Part shown: one piece after another, positions 23,657 through 32,815 of the stretch
Position numbering within the stretch: the first letter of the stretch is position 1
Layout of the letters: each line of letters opens with the position of its first letter
Assembly (NCBI RefSeq): GCF_024029775.1
Contig: NZ_CP097122.1
Location: 1 to 64,000 of the forward strand
Source of the DNA: Fructobacillus americanaquae
Lineage (GTDB): Bacteria > Bacillota > Bacilli > Lactobacillales > Lactobacillaceae
Direction of reading: 5' to 3'
DNA: 64,000 nt
Position numbers and translations under genes: made by a program
Notes under the pieces: model-generated
Told to the model about the DNA's origin: nothing
The model's database searches: none
What the model saw: only the letters and a program-made list of their open reading frames with translations

Positions 23657-25198
23657 ATGCGATTAACTAGACAAGATGTGACAAAAATTTTACAAAAACA
23701 CGACTTACTCGTCAGCGAACCCACTGATGATTTAGTCTTTGACCACCTCCACTATGACACTCGTCAGGTCCAGGATCAGACGCTCTTTGTTGTGAAAGGG
23801 GCCTTTAAGGCAAAATACCTTGATGGGGTTGCCGGCGTGACGGCCTTGGTAGCCGACCATGATTTGGGGATTGATTTACCTCAATGGTTGGTGACTGATA
23901 GCCAAAAGGCTTTATCAGTGTTGGCGATGGCTTACTTTGATTACCCACAAGACCATCTTTGGATTGGAGCCTTCACGGGAACCAAAGGGAAGACAACGGC
24001 TGCCTACTTTGCCTATACGATGCTCAAGGAGGCAACTAAGGGGAAGACGGCACTGTTTTCGACGGTCGATCGAATTGTTGGTCCAAAACCGGCGGATAAG
24101 AAAAAATCAGATTTGACCACGCCCGAATCCTTTGAACTCTTTAAAGATATGCGTCGAGCGGTGGATAATGGTATGACCCACTTGGTCATGGAAGTCTCCT
24201 CGCAGGCATACTTGCGCAACCGCGTTTACGGTTTACGTTTTAACGTGGGGGCCTTTTTAAATATTTCACCGGATCATATCGGACCAAATGAGCACCCAAC
24301 CTTTGCCGACTATTTGGCCCATAAGGAAATGCTGTTGGATCACTCTGACCATGTGATTTTGAATGCTGAAATGGACCATTACCAGGAAATCTTTACTCGT
24401 GCTGCTAGTCGACATGACCGGGTCTTAACTTATGGCCGGACCAAAATGACCCCAGTAAATGATCAGCAACCATTAGTGACCTTTACGAGTCAAGAGTCTG
24501 CTCTGCATGAATCGCATTTCACAGTCGCAGCTGGTCCGATGGTTCCTGATTTACAAGTGATTAGTGGTGGTTACCGTTTAAACCTTCCCGGTGACTTTAA
24601 TGAGGAAAACGCCGTGGCAGCGCTCATGATGGTGGGTCTAGCTGGAACTGACCACGGCTCGATGGTAAAGGGATTGGATGAAGTCACGATTCCAGGGCGG
24701 ATGCTTTCATTAAAGTTGCCTGGTCACGGTGTGGCCTTTGTCGATTACGCCCACAACTATGTTTCATTACTGTCGCTTTTGGCCTTTGCCAAGGCGCAGT
24801 CCCCAGACGGACAAGTCATTGTGGTTTTGGGTGCACCAGGAAATAAGGGCGTTTCCCGCCGAGCTGATTTTGCCAAAGTCTTGTCACAAAAGGCAGACCA
24901 GGTCTTTTTGACAGCTGATGATCCCCAATACGAGAACCCGCTGACAATTGCTAAGACGATTGCTGATGGTATTAAAAATGATCATGTCCGAGTTCATTTT
25001 GAGATGGACCGGATTACTGCCATTCATCGGGCGATTGATTTGTCCGGTGAAAATGACTTGGTTGTAGTGGCCGGTAAGGGTGAGGACCCTTACCAAAAGG
25101 TTGGCGGCGTTGACACACCATATATCGGTGATTATGCCGCTGTGAAGGAGTGTCAGCGGGCGCTTTTGTCAGGTCAAAAATTACTTGTGGAGGATTAG
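23657..25198 (+). CDS. murE: UDP-N-acetylmuramyl tripeptide synthetase MurE (probably L-lysine-adding)
   Basis: 513 residues from the ATG at 23657, with no ribosome site and a -10 box 6 nt upstream (likely leaderless). The ATP site GTKGKTT (about residue 108), the Mur ligase central motifs (NISPDHIG, HNYVSLL) and the C-terminal domain are present. At the position where DAP-adding enzymes carry DNPR it reads DDPQ, which points to L-lysine, as in most lactic acid bacteria. It adds the third residue of the peptidoglycan stem peptide in the cytoplasm. coaBC starts 2 bp after the stop. Confidence 0.9.
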   Translation: MRLTRQDVTKILQKHDLLVSEPTDDLVFDHLHYDTRQVQDQTLFVVKGAFKAKYLDGVAGVTALVADHDLGIDLPQWLVTDSQKALSVLAMAYFDYPQDHLWIGAFTGTKGKTTAAYFAYTMLKEATKGKTALFSTVDRIVGPKPADKKKSDLTTPESFELFKDMRRAVDNGMTHLVMEVSSQAYLRNRVYGLRFNVGAFLNISPDHIGPNEHPTFADYLAHKEMLLDHSDHVILNAEMDHYQEIFTRAASRHDRVLTYGRTKMTPVNDQQPLVTFTSQESALHESHFTVAAGPMVPDLQVISGGYRLNLPGDFNEENAVAALMMVGLAGTDHGSMVKGLDEVTIPGRMLSLKLPGHGVAFVDYAHNYVSLLSLLAFAKAQSPDGQVIVVLGAPGNKGVSRRADFAKVLSQKADQVFLTADDPQYENPLTIAKTIADGIKNDHVRVHFEMDRITAIHRAIDLSGENDLVVVAGKGEDPYQKVGGVDTPYIGDYAAVKECQRALLSGQKLLVED

Positions 25199-25200
25199 CC

Positions 25201-26430
25201 ATGACATTCTACCAAGATAAAAACGTCCTCTTAGCTGTAACGGGTGGCGTAGCGGCCTATAAGGCGGCTGAATTAACGCGACTGTTGATCAAGGCCAAAG
25301 CGAATGTCAAGGTGGTGATGACGGATGCGGCTCAAGAGTTTATACCAGCCAAAACGTTGGCGGTACTGTCGACGCACCCCGTTTTGACCGATGCGAGTTG
25401 GCAGGGAGCTGGCAGTGAGGTTGACCATGTTCGATTAGCAAAGTGGGCTGATTTGATTGTGCTGGCGCCTTTGACAGCTAATACCTTGGCTAAATTGGCC
25501 TTGGGACTCGCCGACAACGCCTTAACGGCCACGATTATGGCCAGCACCGCGCGCAAGATTGCTGTACCGGCAATGAACGATGCCATGTGGAGTAATCCTG
25601 CAGTGCAGCGGAATGTTGACCAGCTGAAGAAAGATGACTTTGACTTTATTGGACCGACTAGTGGTTTTTTGGCTGAAGGTTATGAAGCCAAAGGCAGGAT
25701 GGTTGAACCAGCTGAAATTGTGACGGCGATTACTGATTTAGCCTGGGATGGCTTTCAGGATGCTATTTTCGAGGAAAAGCCTTTAGTGGGTAAAAAGATT
25801 GTGGTTACTGCTGGTGGCACGCGTGAGCCAATCGATCCAGTGCGCTATTTGACGAATAAGTCTTCCGGTAAAATGGGTTATGCTTTAGCCGAAGCTGCCC
25901 GAGCAGCTGGTGCGACTGTCACGTTGGTGGCGGCAACCTCGCGACCGGTGAATCCAGCCATTCGAGTTAATTTAGTTGGTGACACGAGAGAGATGTTGGC
26001 AGCCGTTCAAAAAGAAATGGCGGTAGCTGATGTATACATTGGCGCGGCGGCGGTATCTGATTTTCGGGTGGCTGAAGTATCCGAACACAAGGTTAAAAAA
26101 CGTGGCGATGAGCACATGATTTTAGATTTGGTACAAAATCCCGACATCTTAAAGACCGTGGGTGAGGCGAAAAAGCCGGGACAGGTAGTGGTTGGCTTTG
26201 CGGCCGAAACCGAAAATCTGATCGAAAATGCCCAGGCTAAATTAGTCAAAAAACATGCCGATTTGATTGTGGCGAATAATGTTTTAGAGGCCGGTGCCGG
26301 TTTTAACAAGGATACGAACAAGGTGACCTTGGTCACCGCCGACCAAGACCCCATCCGGGTGGCGGCTAAATTGAAAACAGAAGTTGCTGAAGACATTATC
26401 GCCCTGGTGGCTGATTTACTAACATCTTGA
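25201..26430 (+). CDS. coaBC: Bifunctional phosphopantothenoylcysteine synthetase/decarboxylase CoaBC
   Basis: 409 residues; ATG at 25201 with GGAGG upstream. The N-terminal half is the flavin-dependent CoaC decarboxylase (LLAVTGGVAAYKA, and PAMNDAMW with the conserved Asn), the C-terminal half is the CoaB synthetase (TAGGTREPIDPVRYLTNKSS and GKMGYALA, then the AAVSDF region). It carries out two successive steps of coenzyme A synthesis. Directly behind murE, so probably cotranscribed. Confidence 0.94.
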   Translation: MTFYQDKNVLLAVTGGVAAYKAAELTRLLIKAKANVKVVMTDAAQEFIPAKTLAVLSTHPVLTDASWQGAGSEVDHVRLAKWADLIVLAPLTANTLAKLALGLADNALTATIMASTARKIAVPAMNDAMWSNPAVQRNVDQLKKDDFDFIGPTSGFLAEGYEAKGRMVEPAEIVTAITDLAWDGFQDAIFEEKPLVGKKIVVTAGGTREPIDPVRYLTNKSSGKMGYALAEAARAAGATVTLVAATSRPVNPAIRVNLVGDTREMLAAVQKEMAVADVYIGAAAVSDFRVAEVSEHKVKKRGDEHMILDLVQNPDILKTVGEAKKPGQVVVGFAAETENLIENAQAKLVKKHADLIVANNVLEAGAGFNKDTNKVTLVTADQDPIRVAAKLKTEVAEDIIALVADLLTS

Positions 26431-26437
26431 AACTTTA

Positions 26438-26446
26438 TGGTATAAT
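26438..26446 (+). promoter_or_regulatory. Extended -10 promoter of the DUF2187-like gene
   Basis: TGG then TATAAT (26441-26446), with no good -35. Confidence 0.55.
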
Positions 26447-26479
26447 AGTGACCTATATGAAAGTAAGCAGGAGGCTGTG

Positions 26480-26734
26480 ATGAGCAAGGAAGACGAAAAG
26501 CAAGAATCCAAGTATCATGTGGGGGATGAGTTGCTCGCCCCAGCATACGGGAACCTTGAAAATCCCTTTACCGGTAAGGTTGAAAAGGTTTACGAAAATG
26601 CATTGTTGGTCGAAATCATTGAAAATGATCCAGCTGACCAACCAGCCGTCAATGAAATGAACCACCGCGCTGTTGTTCGAATGGCCGATGTGGAAGTCAT
26701 CAAGGCAGCACCCCAGGATAAAAAGTCTGAATAA
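26480..26734 (+). CDS. DUF2187-like small protein (YkvS type)
   Basis: 84 residues; ATG chosen because AGGAGG lies 5 nt upstream, better than a GTG one codon earlier. The core YHVGDELLAPAYGN, FTGKVEKVYENALLVEII is a small beta-barrel-like module resembling the DUF2187/YkvS family. Charged tails on both ends. Function unknown; located between coaBC and the argS leader with its own promoter. Confidence 0.6.
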   Translation: MSKEDEKQESKYHVGDELLAPAYGNLENPFTGKVEKVYENALLVEIIENDPADQPAVNEMNHRAVVRMADVEVIKAAPQDKKSE

Positions 26735-26743
26735 GGCCTTCTT

Positions 26744-26943
26744 GGTTGTAATTGAAAAAGATAGAAGGCAGGTGCCCAGCTTTGCAGTGACCTTAACGTT
26801 AGTGTGAGTTAAGGGCTGGCCCTGGCCCGCGCGGCTTTTTCTGCTCAGAATTTGATAACAAGGTGGCCATCATGGCTATTAGAGTGGTACCGCGGGCAGG
26901 GCTCGTCTCTTTGGTTAATAAGAGACGAGTCCTCTTTTGCAAG
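26744..26943 (+). promoter_or_regulatory. T-box leader of argS
   Basis: The T-box sequence AGAGTGGTACCGCGG (26880-26895) and a downstream terminator stem (GCTCGTCTCTT/AAGAGACGAGT then CTCTTTT, to about 26940) are clear. Upstream is a Stem I-like hairpin CCAGC...CCTTAAC/GTTAAGG...GCTGG. Stem I looks shorter than canonical, and I could not assign the specifier codon with confidence. Uncharged tRNA-Arg should favour the antiterminator and switch argS on. Confidence 0.85.
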
Positions 26944-26975
26944 ATAGTGAAGCAATTAATAAAAGGATAATAGCA

Positions 26976-28667
26976 ATGGCAACAAATCAAGCAGTGACTT
27001 CCGCCTTACAGGCGGTCCTACCTGACATGACAGCTGAAGAAATCGCAAACAAGGTCGAAGCGCCTAAGGACACCAAGATGGGTGACTTGGCTTTTCCAAC
27101 CTTTACTTTGGCAAAGGTTTTAAAGAAAGCCCCACAACAAATTGCGGCTGACCTCGTTGAACAAATCGACCAAAGTGGTTTTGAAAAGGTTGTCGCAACT
27201 GGCCCTTACATCAACTTTTTCTTGGACAAGCAGGCGATGACACAAGAAACATTGACCGCTGTTTTGACTGCTGGTGACCAGTATGGTAAAAACAACCGTG
27301 GTCAAGGACAAAATATTACTTTGGATATGTCCTCTCCAAACATTGCTAAGCCAATGTCAATGGGGCACCTGCGGTCGACAGTGATTGGAAATGCTTTGGC
27401 GAACTTAGCTGAAGAAAACGGCTATCAACCGGTTAAAATCAACCACCTTGGTGACTGGGGCACCCAGTTTGGTAAGCTGATTTATGCTTATAAGACTTGG
27501 GGATCTGAGGAGGAGGTCAAGGCCGATCCAATTGCCACTCTTCTGAAGTATTATGTGGAATTTCACGATAAAGCGAAGGAAGATCCATCATTGGACGATG
27601 AAGGCCGTGCTTGGTTTAAGAAGCTTGAAGATGGTGACCCAGAGGCTAAGCGCCTTTGGGCCTGGTTCCGTGAAGAATCATTGAAGGAATTTACAGAAAT
27701 TTATGATCGTTTGGGCATTGAATTTGATTCCTTTAATGGGGAAGCTTTCTACAACGACAAGATGGATAAAGTCGTTGAAATGTTGGAAGAAAAGAACCTG
27801 CTGCAGGAATCACAGGGTGCACAAATTGTTGACTTGTCACCAATTAATGAAAATTTGACACCAGCGATGATTAAGCGAACTGATGGTGCCACTTTGTACA
27901 TGACCCGTGATTTGGCAGCAGCCATTTATCGTAAGGAAACTTATGATTTTGCGAAGTCTTTGTACGTTGTTGGTGGCGAACAGCGTGAGCATTTTGTGCA
28001 ATTAAAGGCTGTTTTGACTTTGCTTGGCTTACCATGGGCGGATGATGTTGAACACATTTCCTTTGGTTTGATTACCTTTAACGGTAAGAAGATGTCAACT
28101 CGTAAGGGTGATGTTGTCTTGTTGAAGGATGTTTTGGATGACGCTCACGAGCTTGCCCTTTCACAAATCAATGAAAAGAACCCTGATTTGGCCAACAAAG
28201 ACCAGGTGGCCGAAGAAGTCGGCGCTGGAGCGGTGGTCTTCCACGATTTGATGAATGACCGGACCAATAACTTTGACTTTAACCTTGGTGAAGTTGTTCG
28301 ATTTGAAGGGGATACCGGACCATACGTGCAATATACGAATGCACGGGCCCAATCAATTCTCCGGAAGGCAGGCGTTGCGGTTAACGAAGGACAAATCAGT
28401 CTGGATGATTCACAAACGTGGGATATTGTGACGACCTTGGCAAACTTTCCTGCTACTGTTGTGCGTGCCTTTGACCACCGTGAACCGTCAGTAATTGCTA
28501 AATATGCATTAACGTTGGCTCGTTCGTTCAATAAGTATTATGCTAATTCTAAGATTTTGGCAGAAGACGAAAACTTGAATGGTCGCCTCGCTTTGGTTAA
28601 GGCCGTCTCCACGACTTTGACAATTGCGCTCTCAATCCTTGGTGTGCAGGCACCAAAGGAAATGTAA
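26976..28667 (+). CDS. argS: Arginyl-tRNA synthetase
   Basis: 563 residues from an ATG with AAAGGA upstream. Class I signatures: HLRSTVIGNAL corresponds to the HIGH region (in SSPNIAKPMSMGHLRS), and KMSTRKGDVV to KMSKS. The N-terminal ArgRS Add-1 domain (residues 1-100) and the C-terminal anticodon-binding domain with ArgRS DALR motif region are present. It charges tRNA-Arg. Controlled by the T-box just upstream. Confidence 0.97.
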   Translation: MATNQAVTSALQAVLPDMTAEEIANKVEAPKDTKMGDLAFPTFTLAKVLKKAPQQIAADLVEQIDQSGFEKVVATGPYINFFLDKQAMTQETLTAVLTAGDQYGKNNRGQGQNITLDMSSPNIAKPMSMGHLRSTVIGNALANLAEENGYQPVKINHLGDWGTQFGKLIYAYKTWGSEEEVKADPIATLLKYYVEFHDKAKEDPSLDDEGRAWFKKLEDGDPEAKRLWAWFREESLKEFTEIYDRLGIEFDSFNGEAFYNDKMDKVVEMLEEKNLLQESQGAQIVDLSPINENLTPAMIKRTDGATLYMTRDLAAAIYRKETYDFAKSLYVVGGEQREHFVQLKAVLTLLGLPWADDVEHISFGLITFNGKKMSTRKGDVVLLKDVLDDAHELALSQINEKNPDLANKDQVAEEVGAGAVVFHDLMNDRTNNFDFNLGEVVRFEGDTGPYVQYTNARAQSILRKAGVAVNEGQISLDDSQTWDIVTTLANFPATVVRAFDHREPSVIAKYALTLARSFNKYYANSKILAEDENLNGRLALVKAVSTTLTIALSILGVQAPKEM

Positions 28668-28739
28668 AAAACTCTTTTTATCGGTGACCACCTGTGCGTT
28701 ATGCGACAGGCATGAGCCCTGTTGGTTAAAGGAAAATGG

Positions 28740-30818
28740 ATGAAAGCAAAATTTTCACTTAAAAATACAGCCTTTTGGAAACGAACGGCTCCCACTTGGA
28801 ACCGGTATCAAATTGGTCGACTTCTGATTCTGATTTTTATGTCGCTGTTCTTAGTGACGTCAGTCTACTTAGTGACGATGGCCAAGACGACGCACGTACA
28901 AAAGCTGGAAGCCTCACTATCACAAACGACGAATATCTACGATAGTTCGAATAACTATGCTGGGTCGTTGTACTCGCAAAAAGGTACCTATGTCAAATAT
29001 GATCAGATTTCACAGAATATGCGCGATGCTGTTCTGTCAATTGAGGATCGTAATTTTTATAAAGAACATGGGTTCTCCGTTTCTGGCCTTGGTCGAGCAG
29101 CGTACTTGTTTGTTCGCAACCGCTTGACCGGTTCACATGTCATTTCTGGTGGTGGATCGACCATTACCCAGCAACTGGTAAAAAATGCTTATTTGACCCA
29201 AGAGCAAACCTTTACTCGAAAGGCCAAAGAGATTTTCTTATCGATGCAAGTTGAACAGGTTTATTCGAAAAATCAAATTTTGACGATGTACCTGAATAAT
29301 GCATGGTTTGGTCATGGTGTTTGGGGGGTTGAAGATGCTTCTGAGAAATACTTTGGTGTTCACGCAAAGGACTTGACGACGGAACAAGCGGCTACTCTGG
29401 CCGGCATGCTAACGAATCCTTCTGGCTTTAATCCAATCGATAATCCAGACCGCTCAAAGGCTCGTAGAAACTTGGTTTTGCAAACAATGTATGAAAACAA
29501 GAAGTTGACCAAGGAGCAGGAAAAGGCTGCTCAGGCAACTGATATTGTGTTGCATGACAACTATACGGGTGATGAGTCGTACCATTATCCATGGTTCTTT
29601 GATGCCGTGATTAACGAAGCCGTCAATAAATACGGTTTGGACGAAAAAGACATCATGAACCGCGGTTATAAAATCTATACAACTCTAAACCAAAAGGACC
29701 AGGAAAACATGCAAAATGATTTCCAGAAGAGTAGTCTTTTTGGCAATCAGTCACAGGCACAGTCGGCTTCGATTGTCTTAGATGCTAAGACAGGTGGGGT
29801 CCGAGCCGTTATCGGTGGCCGTGAAACCCAACATACTTTCCGCGGCTTCAACCGTGCCACTCAGTCACAGTTGCAACCCGGATCGATTATTAAACCTTTG
29901 GTTGTTTATGCGCCAGCATTGGAAGCTGGTTACAGTATTAATACCAAGTTACCTAATAAGAAGATGACCTTTGGTACGAATAATTATTCTCCAAATAATG
30001 CGCTGAATGTCGAAACGGCTGATGTGCCAATGTATGTGGCCTTAGAGCATTCATATAATATTCCAGCTGTTTATTTGTTGAATAAGTTAGGTGTCAATGT
30101 TGGCTTTGATTCTGGTAAGAAGTTTGGCTTGCCATTGGTTGATGCAGATAAAAATTATGCCTTGGCCCTTGGTGGTTTGACGACTGGTGTGTCACCATCT
30201 CAAATGGCGTCTGCCTATACGGCTTTTGCAAATGACGGAACAATGTCACAAGCACACTATATTACTAAAATTGTTGATTCTTCTGGTAAGGTCATCGTAG
30301 CGCAGCCAAAGGTAACTCAAAAGCAAGTGATTTCAAAATCAGTTGCGGATAATATGACCAAGATGATGCTTGGTACCTATACCAGTGGAACTGGAACGGG
30401 TGCAGCACCATCTGGTTATAAGATTGCTGGTAAAACTGGAACGACTGAAAATCCTAATGATTCAAACAATGCTAATTCATCAAAGGATTCATGGGCCGTG
30501 GCTTATACCAAGGATATTGTTCAAGTTTCCTGGGAAGGTTTGGAAGGTGACAATACTAGTTCGCTACCAATCGGCTTGATGGGCACAATTGGCTACTTTG
30601 TTAAAACTTCATTGGGTCAAATTTTACCAAATACGACCGGAGATAACTTTAGTGTTTCAGATGCTAGTCAAACGAGCACTAGCAATACTAATACTTCATC
30701 ATCTTCGTCATCATCAAATTGGTTTACTGACGCAGCACATAATTTCAGCAATGGTGTTAATACTACTGTTGCCGGTGCGGCCAAAGTATGGGATACTATT
30801 AGTGGAGTATTTAATTAA
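28740..30818 (+). CDS. Class A penicillin-binding protein (PBP1A-type)
   Basis: 692 residues from the ATG at 28740 with AAAGGA 6 nt upstream; a TTG at 28722 is less likely. Short cytoplasmic tail, one transmembrane segment (LLILIFMSLFLVTSVYLVTM), then the glycosyltransferase domain (IEDRNFYKEHG with catalytic E102; GGGSTITQQLVKN) and the transpeptidase domain with SIIK (Ser382), SYN (438) and KTGTT (565). The last 60 residues are Ser/Thr/Asn-rich. It polymerises and crosslinks peptidoglycan on the outer face of the membrane. Confidence 0.93.
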   Translation: MKAKFSLKNTAFWKRTAPTWNRYQIGRLLILIFMSLFLVTSVYLVTMAKTTHVQKLEASLSQTTNIYDSSNNYAGSLYSQKGTYVKYDQISQNMRDAVLSIEDRNFYKEHGFSVSGLGRAAYLFVRNRLTGSHVISGGGSTITQQLVKNAYLTQEQTFTRKAKEIFLSMQVEQVYSKNQILTMYLNNAWFGHGVWGVEDASEKYFGVHAKDLTTEQAATLAGMLTNPSGFNPIDNPDRSKARRNLVLQTMYENKKLTKEQEKAAQATDIVLHDNYTGDESYHYPWFFDAVINEAVNKYGLDEKDIMNRGYKIYTTLNQKDQENMQNDFQKSSLFGNQSQAQSASIVLDAKTGGVRAVIGGRETQHTFRGFNRATQSQLQPGSIIKPLVVYAPALEAGYSINTKLPNKKMTFGTNNYSPNNALNVETADVPMYVALEHSYNIPAVYLLNKLGVNVGFDSGKKFGLPLVDADKNYALALGGLTTGVSPSQMASAYTAFANDGTMSQAHYITKIVDSSGKVIVAQPKVTQKQVISKSVADNMTKMMLGTYTSGTGTGAAPSGYKIAGKTGTTENPNDSNNANSSKDSWAVAYTKDIVQVSWEGLEGDNTSSLPIGLMGTIGYFVKTSLGQILPNTTGDNFSVSDASQTSTSNTNTSSSSSSSNWFTDAAHNFSNGVNTTVAGAAKVWDTISGVFN

Positions 30819-30867
30819 GAATGATTAGTAATTTTATTACTCCGATTTGCACTTGAAAGGGATAAGA

Positions 30868-31224
30868 ATGACTGTTAACATTTACGATAACGCAAACTCA
30901 ATGGCCAAAGTTTTGGTTGAAACTGACCAATACAAGTCATGGCTGACTGCCTTTGATGCAGTTCAGGCTGATGCTGCTGCCAAGGATTTGTTCAAGCAAT
31001 TCCAAGCAATCCAAATGACTGTGCAACAAATGATGCAAGCACAGCAACAACCTACTCCTGAGCAAGAAAAGGAATGGGATGCTGTCGCTAAGCAAGTCCA
31101 AGAAAATGACAAGATTAAGGACTTGATGGCCGCAGAACAGATTTTGAACACATTGTTGGGTGAAATCAACGAAATCGTGACCAAGCCTGTGTCTGAGTCA
31201 TATGCAAAAGTCCAACAAGCTTAA
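30868..31224 (+). CDS. YlbF/YmcA family protein
   Basis: 118 residues; ATG with AAAGG upstream. All-helical: MTVNIYDNANSMAKVLVETD, with a Gln-rich middle (MTVQQMMQAQQQPTPEQ) and AEQILNTLLGEINEIV. This matches the YlbF/YheA (DUF964) family; Bacillus members YlbF, YmcA and YaaT form a complex that influences RNase Y and competence/biofilm. Which paralogue this is cannot be told by eye. A strong terminator follows. Confidence 0.82.
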   Translation: MTVNIYDNANSMAKVLVETDQYKSWLTAFDAVQADAAAKDLFKQFQAIQMTVQQMMQAQQQPTPEQEKEWDAVAKQVQENDKIKDLMAAEQILNTLLGEINEIVTKPVSESYAKVQQA

Positions 31225-31242
31225 TTTGTTAGAATAAATCAG

Positions 31243-31279
31243 AAAAAGGCTGGACGGGTTAAACCGTCCAGCCTTTTTT
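31243..31279. terminator. Terminator after the YlbF-like gene
   Basis: AAAAAGGCTGGACGG, short loop, CCGTCCAGCC with T6; near-perfect 15-bp stem. Confidence 0.9.
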
Positions 31280-31359
31280 ATTAGCGTTCACGCCTATCAA
31301 AGGTTCTGTTTTCTTTTTTGTGTTATTTGCACGCCGAAACCGTCTAATTGATTGAGGGC

Positions 31360-31387
31360 AAAAAACGACCATCATGGTGCAATGGTC
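31360..31387 (-). terminator. Terminator of the hom-thrB-lysC operon
   Basis: On the minus strand GACCAT/ATGGTC with a 9-nt loop is followed by GTTTTTT. Confidence 0.7.
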
Positions 31388-31407
31388 TTGTTTAAACTAA
31401 TTTTACT

Positions 31408-32757
31408 TTAAAAGATGTTATGATAAATTGCTTTGACCGCGTTATCAACATCTTTGGATTCGACACCAAGCATAATTGAAATTTCAGAAGCACCTTGGTT
31501 AACCATCTGCAACGAGATACCGGCGTCCTTTAGTGGTGTAACGATTTCAGTGAAAGCACCAACACGATTGATCATTCCTTGTCCGACAACCATGATAATA
31601 GCAAAGTTATCATGCCAAGCCATTGTATCGGGTGACAATTCACGCTCGATATCTGTTTGGATTTGTTCGATTTGTTCCTTATTGAGGCTTTTCTTATTGA
31701 AGATAATCGTCAAATCATCAATTCCAGAGGGCATGTGTTCGTAGGGAACATCATGCCGGTCCAAAATTTTTAAAATGCGCATGGTAAAGCCGATTTCCTT
31801 GTTTAATAGGTAACGGTGAAGGTAAAGGGCACAAAAGTTGTCCGAAGCGGCAATTCCCGTTACACGGCGTTCCGGCTTATTTTGTTCAGCTGGGCCAATC
31901 CAAGTACCAGGAGCGGTTGGGTCATTGGTATTTTTGACGTTAATTGGCACCTGAGCCTGAATTGCTGGGATGATGGCTTCATCATGGAAGACCGCAAAAC
32001 CGGCGTAGGATAATTCGCGCATCTCACTATAAGACATGTTTTTAATCGCTGCGGGGTGGCCGACTAACCGAGGATTAACAGCGTAAATAGCCGAAACATC
32101 TGTAAAGTTTTCATAAACTTCTGCCATCAAGCCACGAGCCAAAATAGCACCGGTAATATCTGAACCACCGCGAGAAAAGGTCACCATCTCGTCCCGGTCA
32201 TTGTAGCCAAAGAAACCTGGGAAAATATAACGGGTGTCATCTTTGATTTCAAAGGCTCCGAGGTCTCGGTAAGTGTCTGTTTCATTTAGGGTTGCAGTTG
32301 TTGCATCGGTTTCCATATGAAGCTGTTTTGGATCAACGAAGACTGCCTTTTCGCCTTTAGATTGAAGAATCAAGGCTAGCAATTGTGCGTTTAAATACTC
32401 GCCATGGGCAGCAAAAGCAGCTCGCAAATAAGAGTAGGAGCGATAATGATGATCCGCCAATTGGTCAATTTGGTCAGGAATCGTTTGGAAAACTCCCTGA
32501 TCGAGGTTAAAGTAGTCGGCAATCGTTTGGTAGCGTTCTTTTAACGCTAAGACAGTTTCAGTAGCGTCCTCATCGTTGATGGTTTCGTTGGCATAGCGAA
32601 TTAAGAGGTCAGTGACCTTGATTGGAAATTCCTTTGCCTTACCAGGGGCGGAGGTCACGACGACTTGCCGGCTTTCATCCTGATTTAAAATATCGATGAC
32701 ACGTTCAAACTGGGCTCCAGTTGCTAAAGAGGAACCACCAAATTTTGTTACTTTCAT
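31408..32757 (-). CDS. lysC: Aspartate kinase
   Basis: 449 residues. KFGGSSLATG at the N-terminus is the kinase signature, followed by VVTSAPGK and SRGGSDITGAILA. The C-terminal third contains the tandem ACT domains for feedback control (IDDLTIIFNKKSL; GQGMINRVGAFTEIV). It phosphorylates aspartate, the first step to lysine, threonine and methionine. It is third in the operon after hom and thrB. Its ribosome site (AAAGGAG) is 24 nt from the ATG, with a 17-nt hairpin between them. Confidence 0.95.
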   Translation of the reverse strand: MKVTKFGGSSLATGAQFERVIDILNQDESRQVVVTSAPGKAKEFPIKVTDLLIRYANETINDEDATETVLALKERYQTIADYFNLDQGVFQTIPDQIDQLADHHYRSYSYLRAAFAAHGEYLNAQLLALILQSKGEKAVFVDPKQLHMETDATTATLNETDTYRDLGAFEIKDDTRYIFPGFFGYNDRDEMVTFSRGGSDITGAILARGLMAEVYENFTDVSAIYAVNPRLVGHPAAIKNMSYSEMRELSYAGFAVFHDEAIIPAIQAQVPINVKNTNDPTAPGTWIGPAEQNKPERRVTGIAASDNFCALYLHRYLLNKEIGFTMRILKILDRHDVPYEHMPSGIDDLTIIFNKKSLNKEQIEQIQTDIERELSPDTMAWHDNFAIIMVVGQGMINRVGAFTEIVTPLKDAGISLQMVNQGASEISIMLGVESKDVDNAVKAIYHNIF

Positions 32758-32765
32758 AATATTGC

Positions 32766-32788
32766 CGGTCAGAAACCGACACTCCTTT
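32766..32788 (-). promoter_or_regulatory. Unusual lysC ribosome site with intervening hairpin
   Basis: On the minus strand AAAGGAG (32788-32782) is followed by GTCGGT-TTCTG-ACCGGC and then AATATT-ATG. The 6-bp hairpin, if folded, would reduce the effective spacing from 24 to about 7 nt. No other in-frame ATG, GTG or TTG lies nearer the ribosome site. Confidence 0.55.
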
Positions 32789-32815
32789 CATTAAGTCAAA
32801 AGCAAATGGGTGACC

